A stretch of DNA of 64,000 bases from Bizionia sp. M204 (GTDB lineage: Bacteria; Bacteroidota; Bacteroidia; Flavobacteriales; Flavobacteriaceae). The stretch lies in contig NZ_CP046242.1 in assembly GCF_023205095.1 (NCBI RefSeq), positions 62,001-126,000 on the forward strand, in the 5' to 3' direction. This document shows, piece by piece, positions 46,878 to 57,000 of this stretch. Below the pieces are notes generated by a model. The model was not told the origin of the DNA. It saw nothing but the letters and a program-made list of their open reading frames with translations, and ran no database searches. Position numbers and translations under genes: made by a program. Position 1 is the first letter of the stretch. Every line of letters starts with the position of its first letter.

Positions 46878-47065
46878 AGCGAACCTGAAATTGGCACGGG
46901 CAAATTGGATGTAAACCACCGCTTTTAAGCAAACGTTGGCACGTCTATTATTCCTTTCGAAATCCTGAAACGGGCATGCTCGAGCGGATGAAAAATGTCT
47001 ATGGCATAGCTAATAGATATAATACCAAAGAAGACCGACTTGTAGTAGGAGATGTTATGGAATGA
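46878..47065 (+). pseudogene. Relic of a second tyrosine integrase (N-terminal part)
   Basis: Two short frames together match the beginning of flavobacterial integrases. The first reads SEPEIGTGKLDVN (46878-46916, stop at 46926-46928). The second, in another frame, reads PLLSKRWHVYYSFRNPETG and then LERMKNVYGIANRYNTKEDRL, with a stop at 47063-47065. The catalytic half is missing. The stretch from 47066 to 47193 holds no gene I can support. Confidence 0.6.
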
Positions 47066-47193
47066 AACGGCTACTTACCATGAACTCGATATCCAAGGCG
47101 TATTGAACTCAATCTTACATGAAAAAGAATTGATTGGCCGAAGGGTGAGTAACAATTGGTTTCATCAAAAAAAAACTGATAGTAATATAATTA

Positions 47194-47230
47194 AAAAGAG
47201 CCTTTGCTGTTATAACGCAAAGGCTCTTTT
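47194..47230. terminator. Terminator after the GreA/GreB-like gene
   Basis: A 14-base stem AAAAGAGCCTTTGC/GCAAAGGCTCTTTT with a nine-base loop lies just past the stop of the leftward gene; T runs are present on both strands. Confidence 0.9.
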
Positions 47231-47244
47231 CTTTTTTCCGACGG

Positions 47245-47619
47245 TTAAATATTTTCAACCGTTAAAATTTCTAATTTTCTTTCACCATCTTTAAAAGGCC
47301 AATTTATTATATCGCCTACCTGTCTGCCAACCGTGGCAACGGCCACATCACATAAAATAGATAATTTTCCTTTTTTATTGTTTGTTTTAGTGGTAGCCAC
47401 AAACATATATTCTTTTTCATTGTTATCCGTGTAATCTTTAATTTTTACACGTCGGTTTACTGTAACAACATCATTTGGTAAGTCTCGCCTAAGTACTTGT
47501 TTGGCTTCTCTTAGTTCTTGAAGTAATAATTCTTCTTCTTGTTTAGTTACTTTTTTTCTGCGGACATGATCTTTAATCATATCGTATATTCCTGTTGTTA
47601 AAATTACATTTTTAGACAT
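47245..47619 (-). CDS. GreA/GreB-family C-terminal domain protein
   Basis: This 124-residue protein has a short helical N-terminus (KQEEELLLQELREAKQVLRRDL) and the FKBP-like C-terminal domain of transcript cleavage factors (VTVNRRVKIKDY, SILCDVAVATVGRQVGDIINWPF). The coiled coil is too short for a full GreA, so it resembles Rnk and the short GreA/GreB-like proteins that bind RNA polymerase without cleavage. The exact role is unknown. Confidence 0.82.
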   Translation of the reverse strand: MSKNVILTTGIYDMIKDHVRRKKVTKQEEELLLQELREAKQVLRRDLPNDVVTVNRRVKIKDYTDNNEKEYMFVATTKTNNKKGKLSILCDVAVATVGRQVGDIINWPFKDGERKLEILTVENI

Positions 47620-47995
47620 AATATTTTTTTTTGAATTTCCTTCTTAATACTATGTAGATGTGACTCAATCATTCAAAATAGTGCAGCGCGTACGGAGCTC
47701 CTATATTGAGTGCTAATAGTCGTGTTAAGAAGAAAAAAGATTAAAATTTGAAAATAATAAAGAGTTGCCCTGTTCTTGAGTCGAAACAGGGATTAATTAA
47801 TAAACTCTTTTGAATTTTTTAAAAAAATATCGTCATGTAAGTACGACAATGACAGCGCAAACCCTAAAGGTTTTTTTTTGGTATATAAAAAGTACATAGC
47901 TGTCATTTGTTTAAAAATTAATGAGTTACAAAGATATTCAATATATTCAACATTAACAATATAAAAGCTTCTAAAGTGTATAATAAACATGTGTT
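47620..47995. other. Structured intergenic region without a supported gene
   Basis: No convincing gene is present. Strong inverted repeats cluster here: AAAGAGTT/AACTCTTT (47759-47766, 47803-47810) encloses CCCTGTT/AACAGGG (47768-47774, 47785-47791). Further on, AATGACAGC/GCTGTCATT (47848-47856, 47899-47907) encloses a small AAACC/GGTTT stem followed by a run of T (about 47859-47879). A small RNA or terminator set is possible. Confidence 0.45.
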
Positions 47996-48580
47996 CTACA
48001 GGTTTCGTCCAATTAACTCGCCTACGCTAGTTTTTAAATGCGTATGGTTGTTTAAGTCCACGTGATTTATTAAATATTCCGAAAACCATTTTAAATCGTT
48101 CAAAACATATTTTTCATCTTCATCGTCAAACCCAAGAATTTGATGTTTCCTTTCTTCGTTGTCAATTAAATACAGATTGCCTTCAAACGTTTCTTCGTCA
48201 ATTTGTTCAATAGTGTACTCAAAATCTATTATGTTTTTTAAATCCAAAATATATGCGCCAAAATCGTTTTTTACTTTAATTGCTTTATCCTCAAGTAGTA
48301 TGAAGTTGTTATTTGATTGTTTTTTAGATCGTGTTCTTGAATAGTTATAAAACCCTGTTCCGAACAAAAATATAATGGCGGCTATTATTTTCCCACGATA
48401 TTCCGCGTTGTTTATAAGCATGAATATAGAAATTCCGAGAGCTGCAATTATGGGAAGTAGTACCAGTCCGATAAGCGTTCCGAAATCTGTTTTCGACTTC
48501 CCAATAATTATTTTACCGTTGTCATTTGAATAAGAAATTTTGTGCCTTTTCAATTTAGATTCTAAAACTGAAGTATTCAT
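47996..48580 (-). CDS. Two-span membrane protein of unknown function
   Basis: This 194-residue protein has a soluble N-terminus, two membrane segments (about 34-56 and 63-80), then a basic loop (NYSRTRSKKQSN) and a C-terminal soluble domain (NFILLEDKAIKVKNDFGAYILDLKNIIDFEY). The layout resembles small PH-like membrane proteins, but I do not recognise the family. It stands alone. Confidence 0.55.
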   Translation of the reverse strand: MNTSVLESKLKRHKISYSNDNGKIIIGKSKTDFGTLIGLVLLPIIAALGISIFMLINNAEYRGKIIAAIIFLFGTGFYNYSRTRSKKQSNNNFILLEDKAIKVKNDFGAYILDLKNIIDFEYTIEQIDEETFEGNLYLIDNEERKHQILGFDDEDEKYVLNDLKWFSEYLINHVDLNNHTHLKTSVGELIGRNL

Positions 48581-48946
48581 TTATTGTTGTTGGTTAAATT
48601 TGGTCCTTATTGTTTTTTTTAGCTTATAGAAAAGGTCTTATCCCGTTATTAATGCAAGTATATATAAAGTTTTGTGTTAGTGGTATCATGTAAAGGTAAT
48701 TTTTTTAAGGCAGTATCCCATGGCCAGCTTGGTTGTTGCACATTTTTTGTTTAAAATATCATGAACTAATTGTATGTTTGATTACAAATTGCATAACCCG
48801 TGTGTATTTCAAAACAACTTGAATTGGATACCACTTATATAATGATGAGATTGTTATTTTTAAATAAGGAAGATAATTGTCGTAATTTAGGCGTCACGTT
48901 TAAATTTGATAAAAAACTTTAAATAAGGATTAGCACGAAACTAATT
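48581..48946 (+). other. Intergenic region with the mscS-type gene promoter
   Basis: These 366 bases hold no gene I can support. At the right end TTG (48877-48879) and TAAATTTG (48901-48908), 21 bases apart, form a good promoter 38 bases before the channel gene. Confidence 0.6.
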
Positions 48947-50029
48947 ATGATAGAATTTTTAGAAACATATAAACAGAATATTATTTACGGGACAATAGTT
49001 ATTGTTGCAATTATCGTGTTACGAATGCTGACAAATAAATTGCATCATTGGTTAGCTAGAGAAAAGCAGCGAAAATTTCCCGGAGAAGAATCCACATCGT
49101 TGCGGTTACTAAAGCGTATTCTTAACACCTTATGGGTTGTTTTAGGAATAATAGCCTTGAGTTACTTGGTGTTAGATGAAAGTCGACATAATGCACTTAC
49201 AGACGATTTTAAAATAGTTCTGTATATAGGAGTTGTTTTGGCACTCACCATAATTGCGGCTTCAACTGCGAATATGTGGTTTAAATATGATATCCAAAAA
49301 AAGATTGAAAACGAACACGATCCAACCAGTTTTAAATTTTTAAGATACGTTGTTCTTGTTGTTATTTATTTTGTTGGTATTCTTCTGTGTCTTTTAGCCT
49401 TTCCTTCGCTTAAAGGTGTTGCACAAACGGCTTTGGGTGGAGCAGGAGTATTAGCGCTTATAGCGGGTCTTGCAGCACAAGAAGCCTTGGCAAATGTTAT
49501 TGGGGGGTTGTTTATAATTACTTTTAAACCTTTTAGAATTGGCGATCTTATCAAAGTAACAGATGCCATGGTTGGTAGAGTTACCGATATTACATTACGG
49601 CATACCGTCATTCGTAATTTTGAAAATAAGATGATTGTTATTCCAAACTCCATAATCAATAAGGAAAAGTTGATTAATTATGATATGGGCGAACTTAAAT
49701 GTTGTGAACGTATTGAGATTGGTATATCCTATGATAGTGATATTGATGTAGCCAAAAAAATCATGCAAGAAGAATGTGAGAGACATCCACTTATTTTAGA
49801 CAACCGTACAGAGTTAGAGATACAAGAGGGGTTACCGGTAGTAAAAACAGCGCTTATACAATTAAATGACTCTTCAATGACCATAAGAGCTTGGACCTGG
49901 GGAAGAAGCTACAGTGATAGCTTTCAACTTAAAATTGACGTTTTAGAAAGTATTAAAAAACGCTTTGATAAAGAAGGGATTGAAATTCCATTTCCTTATA
50001 GAACTATTGTAATGAAAAAAGAGAATTAG
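48947..50029 (+). CDS. Small-conductance mechanosensitive channel, MscS family
   Basis: This 360-residue protein has about four membrane segments followed by the MscS pore helix and beta domain. Recognisable parts are GVAQTALGGAGVLALIAGLAAQEALANVIGG, the FKPFRIGDLIKV strand and the MIVIPNSIINKEKLINY motif. It opens under osmotic downshock to release solutes. The next gene encodes a universal stress protein. Confidence 0.92.
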   Translation: MIEFLETYKQNIIYGTIVIVAIIVLRMLTNKLHHWLAREKQRKFPGEESTSLRLLKRILNTLWVVLGIIALSYLVLDESRHNALTDDFKIVLYIGVVLALTIIAASTANMWFKYDIQKKIENEHDPTSFKFLRYVVLVVIYFVGILLCLLAFPSLKGVAQTALGGAGVLALIAGLAAQEALANVIGGLFIITFKPFRIGDLIKVTDAMVGRVTDITLRHTVIRNFENKMIVIPNSIINKEKLINYDMGELKCCERIEIGISYDSDIDVAKKIMQEECERHPLILDNRTELEIQEGLPVVKTALIQLNDSSMTIRAWTWGRSYSDSFQLKIDVLESIKKRFDKEGIEIPFPYRTIVMKKEN

Positions 50030-50122
50030 AAATTAAAAGTTACTATAAATTGCTGCTTTTTGGCTACAAAACAAGTTGTAAAGCAATAAAATTCATTAAA
50101 TTTAACCCTAAATACATATAAC

Positions 50123-50941
50123 ATGAAAAATATTATTATACCTGTCGACTTTTCAAAGCAGTCAGAATTTGCATTAGAAACGGGAGCTATTTTAGCAAAA
50201 AAACATAACGCAACACTCCATGTTTTGCACATGCTAGAACTGTCAGATTCGTTAATTTCACAGTCTGATTCTGATAATAAAAACGAAATGTTGTTTATGG
50301 TTGCTTTAACTAAAAAGAAGTTTGAACCATTTTTGGATAAAGATTATTTAGAAGGTGTTACAGTACAACCGGTTATTAAACGACATAAAGTTTACAATGA
50401 AGTTGATGCTTTTGCCAAAGAAGTAGAGGCAGATTTAATTGTTATGGGATCGCAAGGTCTTACATTGCAGGATGGAATTTTTGCAGGTTCTAATGCAGAA
50501 AAAATGGTGCGTAATAGTAGTACGCCTGTTTTAATTGTAAAATCTAGTCCTAAAGATTTTAATTTAAGTAATGCCATTTTTGCTACAGATATGAGTATTG
50601 AAAGTGTGCCAGTTTACGAGAGAGCCAGTGCTGTTTTCTCAAATTTAGGAGTTACCATGCAGCCTGTTTATGTTAATAGACCATTTAATGATTTTATAAA
50701 CACCAAAGAATTTAATGCCAAAAGACAGAAGTTTGCAGAAGCTGGAGGTTCAAATAAGGTTAAGTTTATAGCCGGACATACCATTGAAGACGGATTGATT
50801 CAATATGCCGAAGAAATTAATGCAGGTGTTATTGGAATAAGTACAAATGCCAGAAAAGGACTAAACCGTCTATTAAGAGGAAGTATTTCTGAAGATTTAG
50901 CAAACCAATCTAAATTACCAGTAATGACATTTAAATTGTAG
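50123..50941 (+). CDS. Universal stress protein with two UspA domains
   Basis: The protein has 272 residues. The first UspA domain begins KNIIIPVDFSKQSEFALETGA and has the ATP-type motif MGSQGLTLQDGIFAGSNAEKMVRNSSTPVLIV. The second is shorter and ends with GISTNARKGLNRLLRGSISEDLANQSKLPVMTF. Tandem-domain proteins of this type respond to starvation or oxidative stress in the cytoplasm. It lies 93 bases after the channel gene. Confidence 0.92.
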   Translation: MKNIIIPVDFSKQSEFALETGAILAKKHNATLHVLHMLELSDSLISQSDSDNKNEMLFMVALTKKKFEPFLDKDYLEGVTVQPVIKRHKVYNEVDAFAKEVEADLIVMGSQGLTLQDGIFAGSNAEKMVRNSSTPVLIVKSSPKDFNLSNAIFATDMSIESVPVYERASAVFSNLGVTMQPVYVNRPFNDFINTKEFNAKRQKFAEAGGSNKVKFIAGHTIEDGLIQYAEEINAGVIGISTNARKGLNRLLRGSISEDLANQSKLPVMTFKL

Positions 50942-50981
50942 AAAAATTGTCTTAAAACGGCGTAAAATATAATTTTATAAG

Positions 50982-51018
50982 CATCACTATCCACCAAAAG
51001 ATAGTGATGTTTTGTTTT
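50982..51018 (+). terminator. Terminator after the universal stress protein gene
   Basis: A ten-base stem CATCACTATC/GATAGTGATG with an eight-base loop is followed by TTTTGTTTT. The tail overlaps the last codons of the convergent monooxygenase gene by two bases. Confidence 0.85.
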
Positions 51019-52471
51019 AAGAATCCTTGTTTTTTAAGCAACGCCCTCTGGGTTCGTTACCTTCAAAGAGTACTACGTCGGAATGGAGAAAATTTGCAGC
51101 CGCTGCAGAATCTTTTACTTTGGAAGCACTGCGTGCTAACATCTCGGATTCAAACTCTTGTAAAACAGTTTTTTTAATACCAACAATACGCCATTGTGTT
51201 AAAGGTCTACAGCCTTTTGAAATTCCACGAGCCAAAGCTAGTGCATCAAGAAGCGCTTGATTTGCACCTTGACCTTTAAAAGGACTCATGGGGTGAGCCG
51301 CATCTCCAATTAACGTTGTTTTTTGACCTTTTTCTAACAAATCTGATGTCAATAACTCACGGTCGTAAACTGGATATCCAGAAATTTGATTGACATCCGT
51401 AGCTGCCATAATTTGCGGAATGGGATCATGCCATTGGGTTCTACGGCACGCTTCTTCTTTGAGGGCTTGAGAGCCGTTATCGCTTAAGGCTTGGGCTTCT
51501 TTTTCGGTCATGGGGAAACTTAATTGCCACATAATAGAGTCGGAAGAAAACGGCATCATATAAATACGTTCGTGGCCATTGGCTGTTTGAAAAACCGTGG
51601 CCGAATCCAATAGATCACTAGTTATGCCTTTAAGAGCTGCCAACGGACAAATGCCTAATATTACAATGCAATCCAGATAGCGTAAAGGTGTCTTGTTATT
51701 GCCAATCAATAAATGCCTGACAGAACTTCGGATGCCATCCGCGCCTACAACAAGATCTGCTTTGGCGTTTTTTATTTTGCCATTCACGTCAAAGGTTAAA
51801 TTGATACCTTGATCGTCTTCACTAAAATTGGTTAACTGATGCCCCCATTTTACTAGGTTATGTCCACCGAGTTGCTCTAGCAGTGCCAAACGTAAAGCTT
51901 GTCGTGCTATATGAATGTTAGTGCGTTTTGGTGGTAATTTTTCATTGGAATCCGCCCATTTCCTAATTCCCCATTCGCCAATCACCTTGCCGTCTGTTGT
52001 ATGCACCACATGTCTTGTTGAAACTATACCGTCTTCTAAAGAAAAGATACCAAAACCTTCAATTGCCTTACTGGCTTGTTGCAAGGTAAGTCCATAGCCT
52101 TGAGATCGTGCATTAAAATTGGTGTCGCGTTCATAAAGTGTAAACGGGATGCCACGGTGTAAGCAAGCTACGGCAAGCGCAACGCCTCCAATTCCGCCAC
52201 CAATAATAGCAACATGCGGATAATTTTCGGTGTCTGGAATAGGGTTGCTATCGGCTGGAATTAAACCTGAGCCATTGCAATTTGTGCATGGATTTAAATG
52301 GCCTTTCGGCTTTACAGGTGTAATTCCCTGACTGTGGTTTTTTTCAAATGCTTCTAGTGCCTTCCTATATTGAAGTCGCACCTTCTTGCGAAGCCGTTGT
52401 CTTTTTTTTCCAAGTCCATGACATTCGTGGCAGGTAGTCCAATATGTTTTGCCTGTATTGGTTTTATTCAC
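51017..52471 (-). CDS. FAD-dependent monooxygenase fused to a DnaJ-like zinc finger
   Basis: I choose GTG at 52471 (484 residues). A longer reading from TTG at 52558 overlaps a minus-strand TATTTTTG promoter element (52556-52563). The N-terminus has two CxxCxGxG-type motifs (CHECHGLG and CTNCNGSG) separated by a basic helix, like the zinc-binding part of DnaJ. A group A flavoprotein monooxygenase follows: GxGxxG (VAIIGGGIGGVALAVA), the DG motif (LVVGADGIRSSVR) and the GD motif (TLIGDAAHPMSPFKGQGANQAL). The substrate is unknown; TetX-like and salicylate-hydroxylase-like proteins are the nearest groups. Confidence 0.87.
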   Translation of the reverse strand: MNKTNTGKTYWTTCHECHGLGKKRQRLRKKVRLQYRKALEAFEKNHSQGITPVKPKGHLNPCTNCNGSGLIPADSNPIPDTENYPHVAIIGGGIGGVALAVACLHRGIPFTLYERDTNFNARSQGYGLTLQQASKAIEGFGIFSLEDGIVSTRHVVHTTDGKVIGEWGIRKWADSNEKLPPKRTNIHIARQALRLALLEQLGGHNLVKWGHQLTNFSEDDQGINLTFDVNGKIKNAKADLVVGADGIRSSVRHLLIGNNKTPLRYLDCIVILGICPLAALKGITSDLLDSATVFQTANGHERIYMMPFSSDSIMWQLSFPMTEKEAQALSDNGSQALKEEACRRTQWHDPIPQIMAATDVNQISGYPVYDRELLTSDLLEKGQKTTLIGDAAHPMSPFKGQGANQALLDALALARGISKGCRPLTQWRIVGIKKTVLQEFESEMLARSASKVKDSAAAANFLHSDVVLFEGNEPRGRCLKNKDS

Positions 52472-52555
52472 TTTTAAGGTAGTTAACGTGATTTTCTTAA
52501 TGATGTGATTGAAATAAAAGACATTATGTGAAACATATTTCAATGGAAATCTCGA

Positions 52556-52563
52556 CAAAAATA
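52556..52563 (-). promoter_or_regulatory. Promoter -7 element of the monooxygenase gene (TATTTTTG)
   Basis: It fits TAnnTTTG on the minus strand and supports the downstream GTG start at 52471. Confidence 0.45.
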
Positions 52564-52584
52564 ATCTAAATTTTTCCGAATGTA

Positions 52585-52619
52585 AAAAGTCTCAAATTAA
52601 TATGTAATTTGAGACTTTT
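52585..52619 (-). terminator. Terminator after the 52.6-kb lipoprotein gene
   Basis: A perfect 15-base stem AAAAGTCTCAAATTA/TAATTTGAGACTTTT with a five-base loop lies beyond the stop of the leftward lipoprotein gene. Confidence 0.9.
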
Positions 52620-52650
52620 AGTTTTTCTACTAGTGCTGTATTAATTAGTA

Positions 52651-53103
52651 TTAAATACCACGTTTGTCGTTATCATTGGCCCATTCGCGGTATTTTTTAT
52701 ATTGCGAATCATTTAAAATGTCTTTCAGAATGTCATCTTCTTTTTTAATACGTTCATTGGCTGATAATTTATCATAAGGACTATCATCATCTGATTTCCA
52801 CCAATCTTCTAGCGCTTTTTCATATTGCTGAATTTGTGTTTCAGTCATACTAAACGTTTTATAAAGGTGTTGTTGTCTTTCTGGATTGTCTAAATCCCAA
52901 TTAACATTTAAACTGTCTTTATTGGCGTCTAAAATGTATTCTTCCTCTTTAAAATTCCCGCTTTCTTCATAATTGGTGGTTTTGGTCAATTCTTCATTCA
53001 TCGGGTTTTGTTCCACATCTGCATTTTTATCAGACGGTTCATTCTTACATGATACCGCAAATGCAAAAAATAGAATAGCCATTAGGTTGCTTATTGTTTT
53101 CAT
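52651..53103 (-). CDS. Small acidic lipoprotein of unknown function
   Basis: This 150-residue protein has a lipobox AVSC (Cys19) and a charged, mostly helical body (FSMTETQIQQYEKALEDWWKSDDD, DDILKDILNDSQYKKYREWA). The repeated Lys, Glu and Tyr pattern around a conserved-looking helix pair resembles Spy/CpxP-like sensors with the phrase L-x-x-x-Q-x-x-K-Y-x-x-W, but this is weak. Confidence 0.6.
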   Translation of the reverse strand: MKTISNLMAILFFAFAVSCKNEPSDKNADVEQNPMNEELTKTTNYEESGNFKEEEYILDANKDSLNVNWDLDNPERQQHLYKTFSMTETQIQQYEKALEDWWKSDDDSPYDKLSANERIKKEDDILKDILNDSQYKKYREWANDNDKRGI

Positions 53104-53268
53104 AATTGTATTTTTTAAGTGTTATACCTAAAATACGGTTGATTATTTAAAAATATTTGCTCTAATGAAAATAATTTTAACGGTATTTACTTTAAACCTG
53201 ATTTTATTCAAAAAAAAACAACCCTGCAAATTATGAGGGTTATTTTGATAATTATTATATATTTCACC

Positions 53269-53910
53269 TTAATTGTCTAGTTCAAAATAATCGACAACCG
53301 CTTGGTAATCATTAAAGTCAATGTCAATTTTTGCTTTATTGGCTGCGCTCATTTCTATCATAAATATTTCTAAAATGAAAGAGTCTGGTCTTTCGGCCAT
53401 AGGAACGGAACTGTTATTCCAGCCATTTGTAGTTTTAGACATGCTAAGTTGATTTCTAGAAAGTAATAATTCAAATTTTAAGCCATAATTGTTATTTACG
53501 CCAAATACATAAGGTAAATGTTTTTTCTCAACATAACTGATTCCAGTAGGACTTCCGTACGCAATTACAACATAATTTGGATTGTTTATACCAATGTTCC
53601 CTGTCAGTGTAGGTGGGATAGTGTATACCGTATGACTATTACTACCGCCATAATGATAGCTGCCGTCCCAATCTGTGTCTGCTACTGTAATTATATATTT
53701 ACTTGCATTAGCGCTTCCTGATTCACCCTGTTCACCTTGTGGTCCCTGTTCACCTGGTGGTCCCTGTTCACCTTGAATGCCTTGAGGCCCATCGGTACCG
53801 TTTATACCGTCTTCCGGAGAGCAGGCAAAACAAAACGTTATTAGTGCTGTAACAAGCACTAGTTTAGACCTGAATAAAATAGATTGCATTGATTTTAAAT
53901 GTGTTTTCAT
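53269..53910 (-). CDS. Collagen-like repeat lipoprotein
   Basis: This 213-residue lipoprotein (likely lipidated Cys30) has about ten Gly-X-Y triplets at residues 35-65 (GINGTDGPQGIQGEQGPPG and on). The DNA repeats in 18-base units near 53741-53773, so the length may vary between strains. The C-terminal domain is of unknown type. Such proteins can form short triple helices on the cell surface. Confidence 0.8.
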   Translation of the reverse strand: MKTHLKSMQSILFRSKLVLVTALITFCFACSPEDGINGTDGPQGIQGEQGPPGEQGPQGEQGESGSANASKYIITVADTDWDGSYHYGGSNSHTVYTIPPTLTGNIGINNPNYVVIAYGSPTGISYVEKKHLPYVFGVNNNYGLKFELLLSRNQLSMSKTTNGWNNSSVPMAERPDSFILEIFMIEMSAANKAKIDIDFNDYQAVVDYFELDN

Positions 53911-53989
53911 GATTCTTGATTTCTTAAATTATAAATGTTTAATCGAAACTTTTAATATCAAAAGGCTTTAAAAGGTTAACATGAAATAT

Positions 53990-54019
53990 AAAAAAAGCCA
54001 GAAAATAATTTCTGGCTTT
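53990..54019 (-). terminator. Terminator after pyc
   Basis: An 11-base stem AAAGCCAGAAA/TTTCTGGCTTT with a four-base loop has an A run on its left side, giving a T run on the minus strand. Confidence 0.85.
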
Positions 54020-54069
54020 CAAAATTTTCAAGAATATTTTCAGAAATACTCTGTTTTAGGGTTTTTAAA

Positions 54070-57000
54070 TTACTCCATACTAAGAACTAAATCATCTTGC
54101 ATAACCATAGTACCTTCTTTTAAAACAATAGATTTTACTTTCCCAGCTTTAAAGGCGGTTACCGTCGTTTCCATTTTCATGGCTTCAATTATAAATAAGG
54201 GGTCGTTTTCTTTAATTTGTTGTCCGCGTTTTACCAAAACTTTAGTTAAAGACCCTTGTAAAGGTGCGCCTATGTGATTAGAGTTCTCGGGATCAATTTT
54301 TATATGTTCTTCTTTTTTAATATTTAACGAACGGTCTAAAACTTCTACAAAACGGTTTTCACCATTCACACTAAAAAACACAATACGAACACCATCTTCG
54401 TTAGGAATACCTACGGAAAGTAATCTTACAATAATTGTTTTCCCTGGCTCCAATTCTATCAGCGTTTCTTCGCGTTGTTTCATGCCATAGAAAAAATTCT
54501 TGGTAGGAACCAGTGCTAAATTACCGTACAGTTTGTAGTTTTCATGTGCTTGTTCAAACACTTTTGGATATAATGTGTAGGATAAAAAATCTTCAATTTC
54601 TAAAGCGCGTGTAAATCCTTTCTGAAATTTCTTTTTAAAATCTTCGTATTCTAAATCGAAATCTATGGGCTTTAAATGAGCATTCGGTCTATCCGTATAT
54701 GGTTTCTGATTTTTAAGAATTATTTTTTGTAGTTCTTTTGGAAAACCACCTGTGGGTTGACCTAAATCACCTCTGAAGAAACTAATAACCGATTCTGGGA
54801 ATGATATTTCGCTACCACGTTCCATAACATCCTGTGGTTTCAAATTATTAGTCACCATAAAAATGGCCATATCGCCAACCACTTTACTACTTGGTGTTAC
54901 TTTAATTAGATTGCCAAACATGTGGTTTACTTCGGTATACATTTTTTTTACGTCGTCAAAACGATCACCTAATCCTAAAGCAATGGCTTGTGGACGTAAG
55001 TTGGAGTACTGACCGCCTGGAATTTCATGTCTGTAAACCTCGGCTGTACCCGCTTTTAAACCGGATTCAAATGGGTAATATAATTCGCGTGTATCTTCCC
55101 AAAAGTTTGAAAATTGATTCAGCTTATCCATATCAAAAGCATGAGCGCGTGGTTCATACTTCATCATTTCTACAACCGAATTGAAGTTGGGCTGCGATGT
55201 TAATCCAGATAAACCACCTAAAGCCACATCCACAACATCCACTCCAGCTTCTATGGCTTTTAAATAGGTTGCAGATTGCAAGGATGAGGTATCGTGCGTA
55301 TGTAAATGAATAGGAAGATTTACCGCGTCTTTTAAAGCGGCAACCAATTCGGTGGCTGCATATGGTTTTAATAAACCAGCCATATCTTTAATGGCAATCA
55401 TATGCGCACCGGCATTTTCTAAATCTTTGGCTAATTGTGTATAGTATTTTAAATTGTATTTAGTTTGTTTCACATCTAAAATATCATCCGTATAACTGAT
55501 AGCCGCTTGGGCAATTCCGCCCGTTCTATTACGAACATAATTGATGCTTGGTTCCATGGCTTTAACCCAGTTAAGGGAATCGAAAATCCTGAAAACATCC
55601 ACACCATTCTCCCATGATTTCTCAACAAACTTCTCAATTAAATTGTCTGGATAGGCTTTATAACCAACACCATTACTACCGCGAAGGAGCATTTGAAAAA
55701 GTATGTTTGGAACGGCTTTTCGTAACTCCCGTAATCTGGTCCAAGGGCTTTCATGTAAAAAGCGTAAGCACACATCAAATGTGGCGCCACCCCAAACTTC
55801 CATACTAAAGGTATTTGGATGATTTTTAGCATAACTTTCTGCTACTTTCATCATATCAAACGTCCGCATACGGGTTGCCAATAATGATTGGTGCGCATCA
55901 CGCATGGTGGTGTCTGTATAATGGATTTTAGTATCGTTCTTAAGCCATTCACAAAATTTTTCTGGGCCTAATTCCGTTAGTAAGTTTTTTGTGCCTTTTG
56001 GATAGGGTTCATTTATATTGAATTTAGGAACTTTTGGGTTTCTAAAGATTTTACTGTCATCTTTATGTTTTACATCCGAATTTCCATTGACTATCACTTC
56101 ACCTAAAAACTGTGTGACCTTGGAGGTTCTATCTTGTGGTAATTTAATATTGAAAAGTGACGGTGTATTTTGTATAAAATTAACCGTGACATTACCTTGT
56201 TTAAAGGTATCATGCTGAATAACATTTCGTAAAAAGTGAATGTTGGTTTTAACACCACGCACACGAAATTCTTTTAAAGCACGAACCATTTTTCGTACAG
56301 CGCCATCCAATGTTCTACCATGAGCCGAAACTTTTACCAGCATAGAATCGAAAAAAGGACTCACACTATATCCTTGATAAATACTTCCTGCATCTAAGCG
56401 AATTCCCATTCCAGCAGCACTTCTGTAGGTGGTTATGGTTCCGTAATCTGGTGTAAAATTATTTGAAGGATCTTCCGTGGTTAAACGACACTGTAAGGCA
56501 AAACCGTAAGTTCGTAACGAGTCTTGTTCGTAAATTTTAATTTGCTGATCAGATAATTTGTAGCCACCTGCAACAAATATTTGTGTTTTAACCAAATCAA
56601 TTCCAGTAACCATTTCCGTAACCGTATGTTCTACTTGAATTCTAGGGTTAACTTCAATAAAATAGACATTATCAGCTTTGTCTACTAGAAACTCAACGGT
56701 TCCAATATTGTTATAGTTTACCTCTTCAGCAATACGGACAGCATATTTGTATAACGATTGTTTTACGTTTTCTGAAACATTAAAAGAAGGTGCAATTTCA
56801 ACTACTTTTTGATGCCGTCTTTGAACCGAACAATCGCGTTCAAATAAATGGCGAATATTACCGTGATTATCGGCTACAATTTGAACTTCTATATGTTTTG
56901 GATCTTCAACATATTTCTCTAGAAACATGGTGTCATCGCCAAAAGCATTTAGGGCTTCGTTTTTAGCGGAATCGAAATTTTGTTCTAAATCTTCCGGCTT

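Noticed and set aside
47052-47294. An 80-codon plus-strand frame next to the integrase relic
   Set aside because: It starts inside the relic in a different frame, runs across the terminator at 47194-47230 and into the end of the GreA/GreB-like gene on the other strand. No protein family is recognised.
47793-47990. A 65-codon minus-strand frame
   Set aside because: Its sequence is low in complexity, covers the inverted repeats of the structured gap and has no family likeness.
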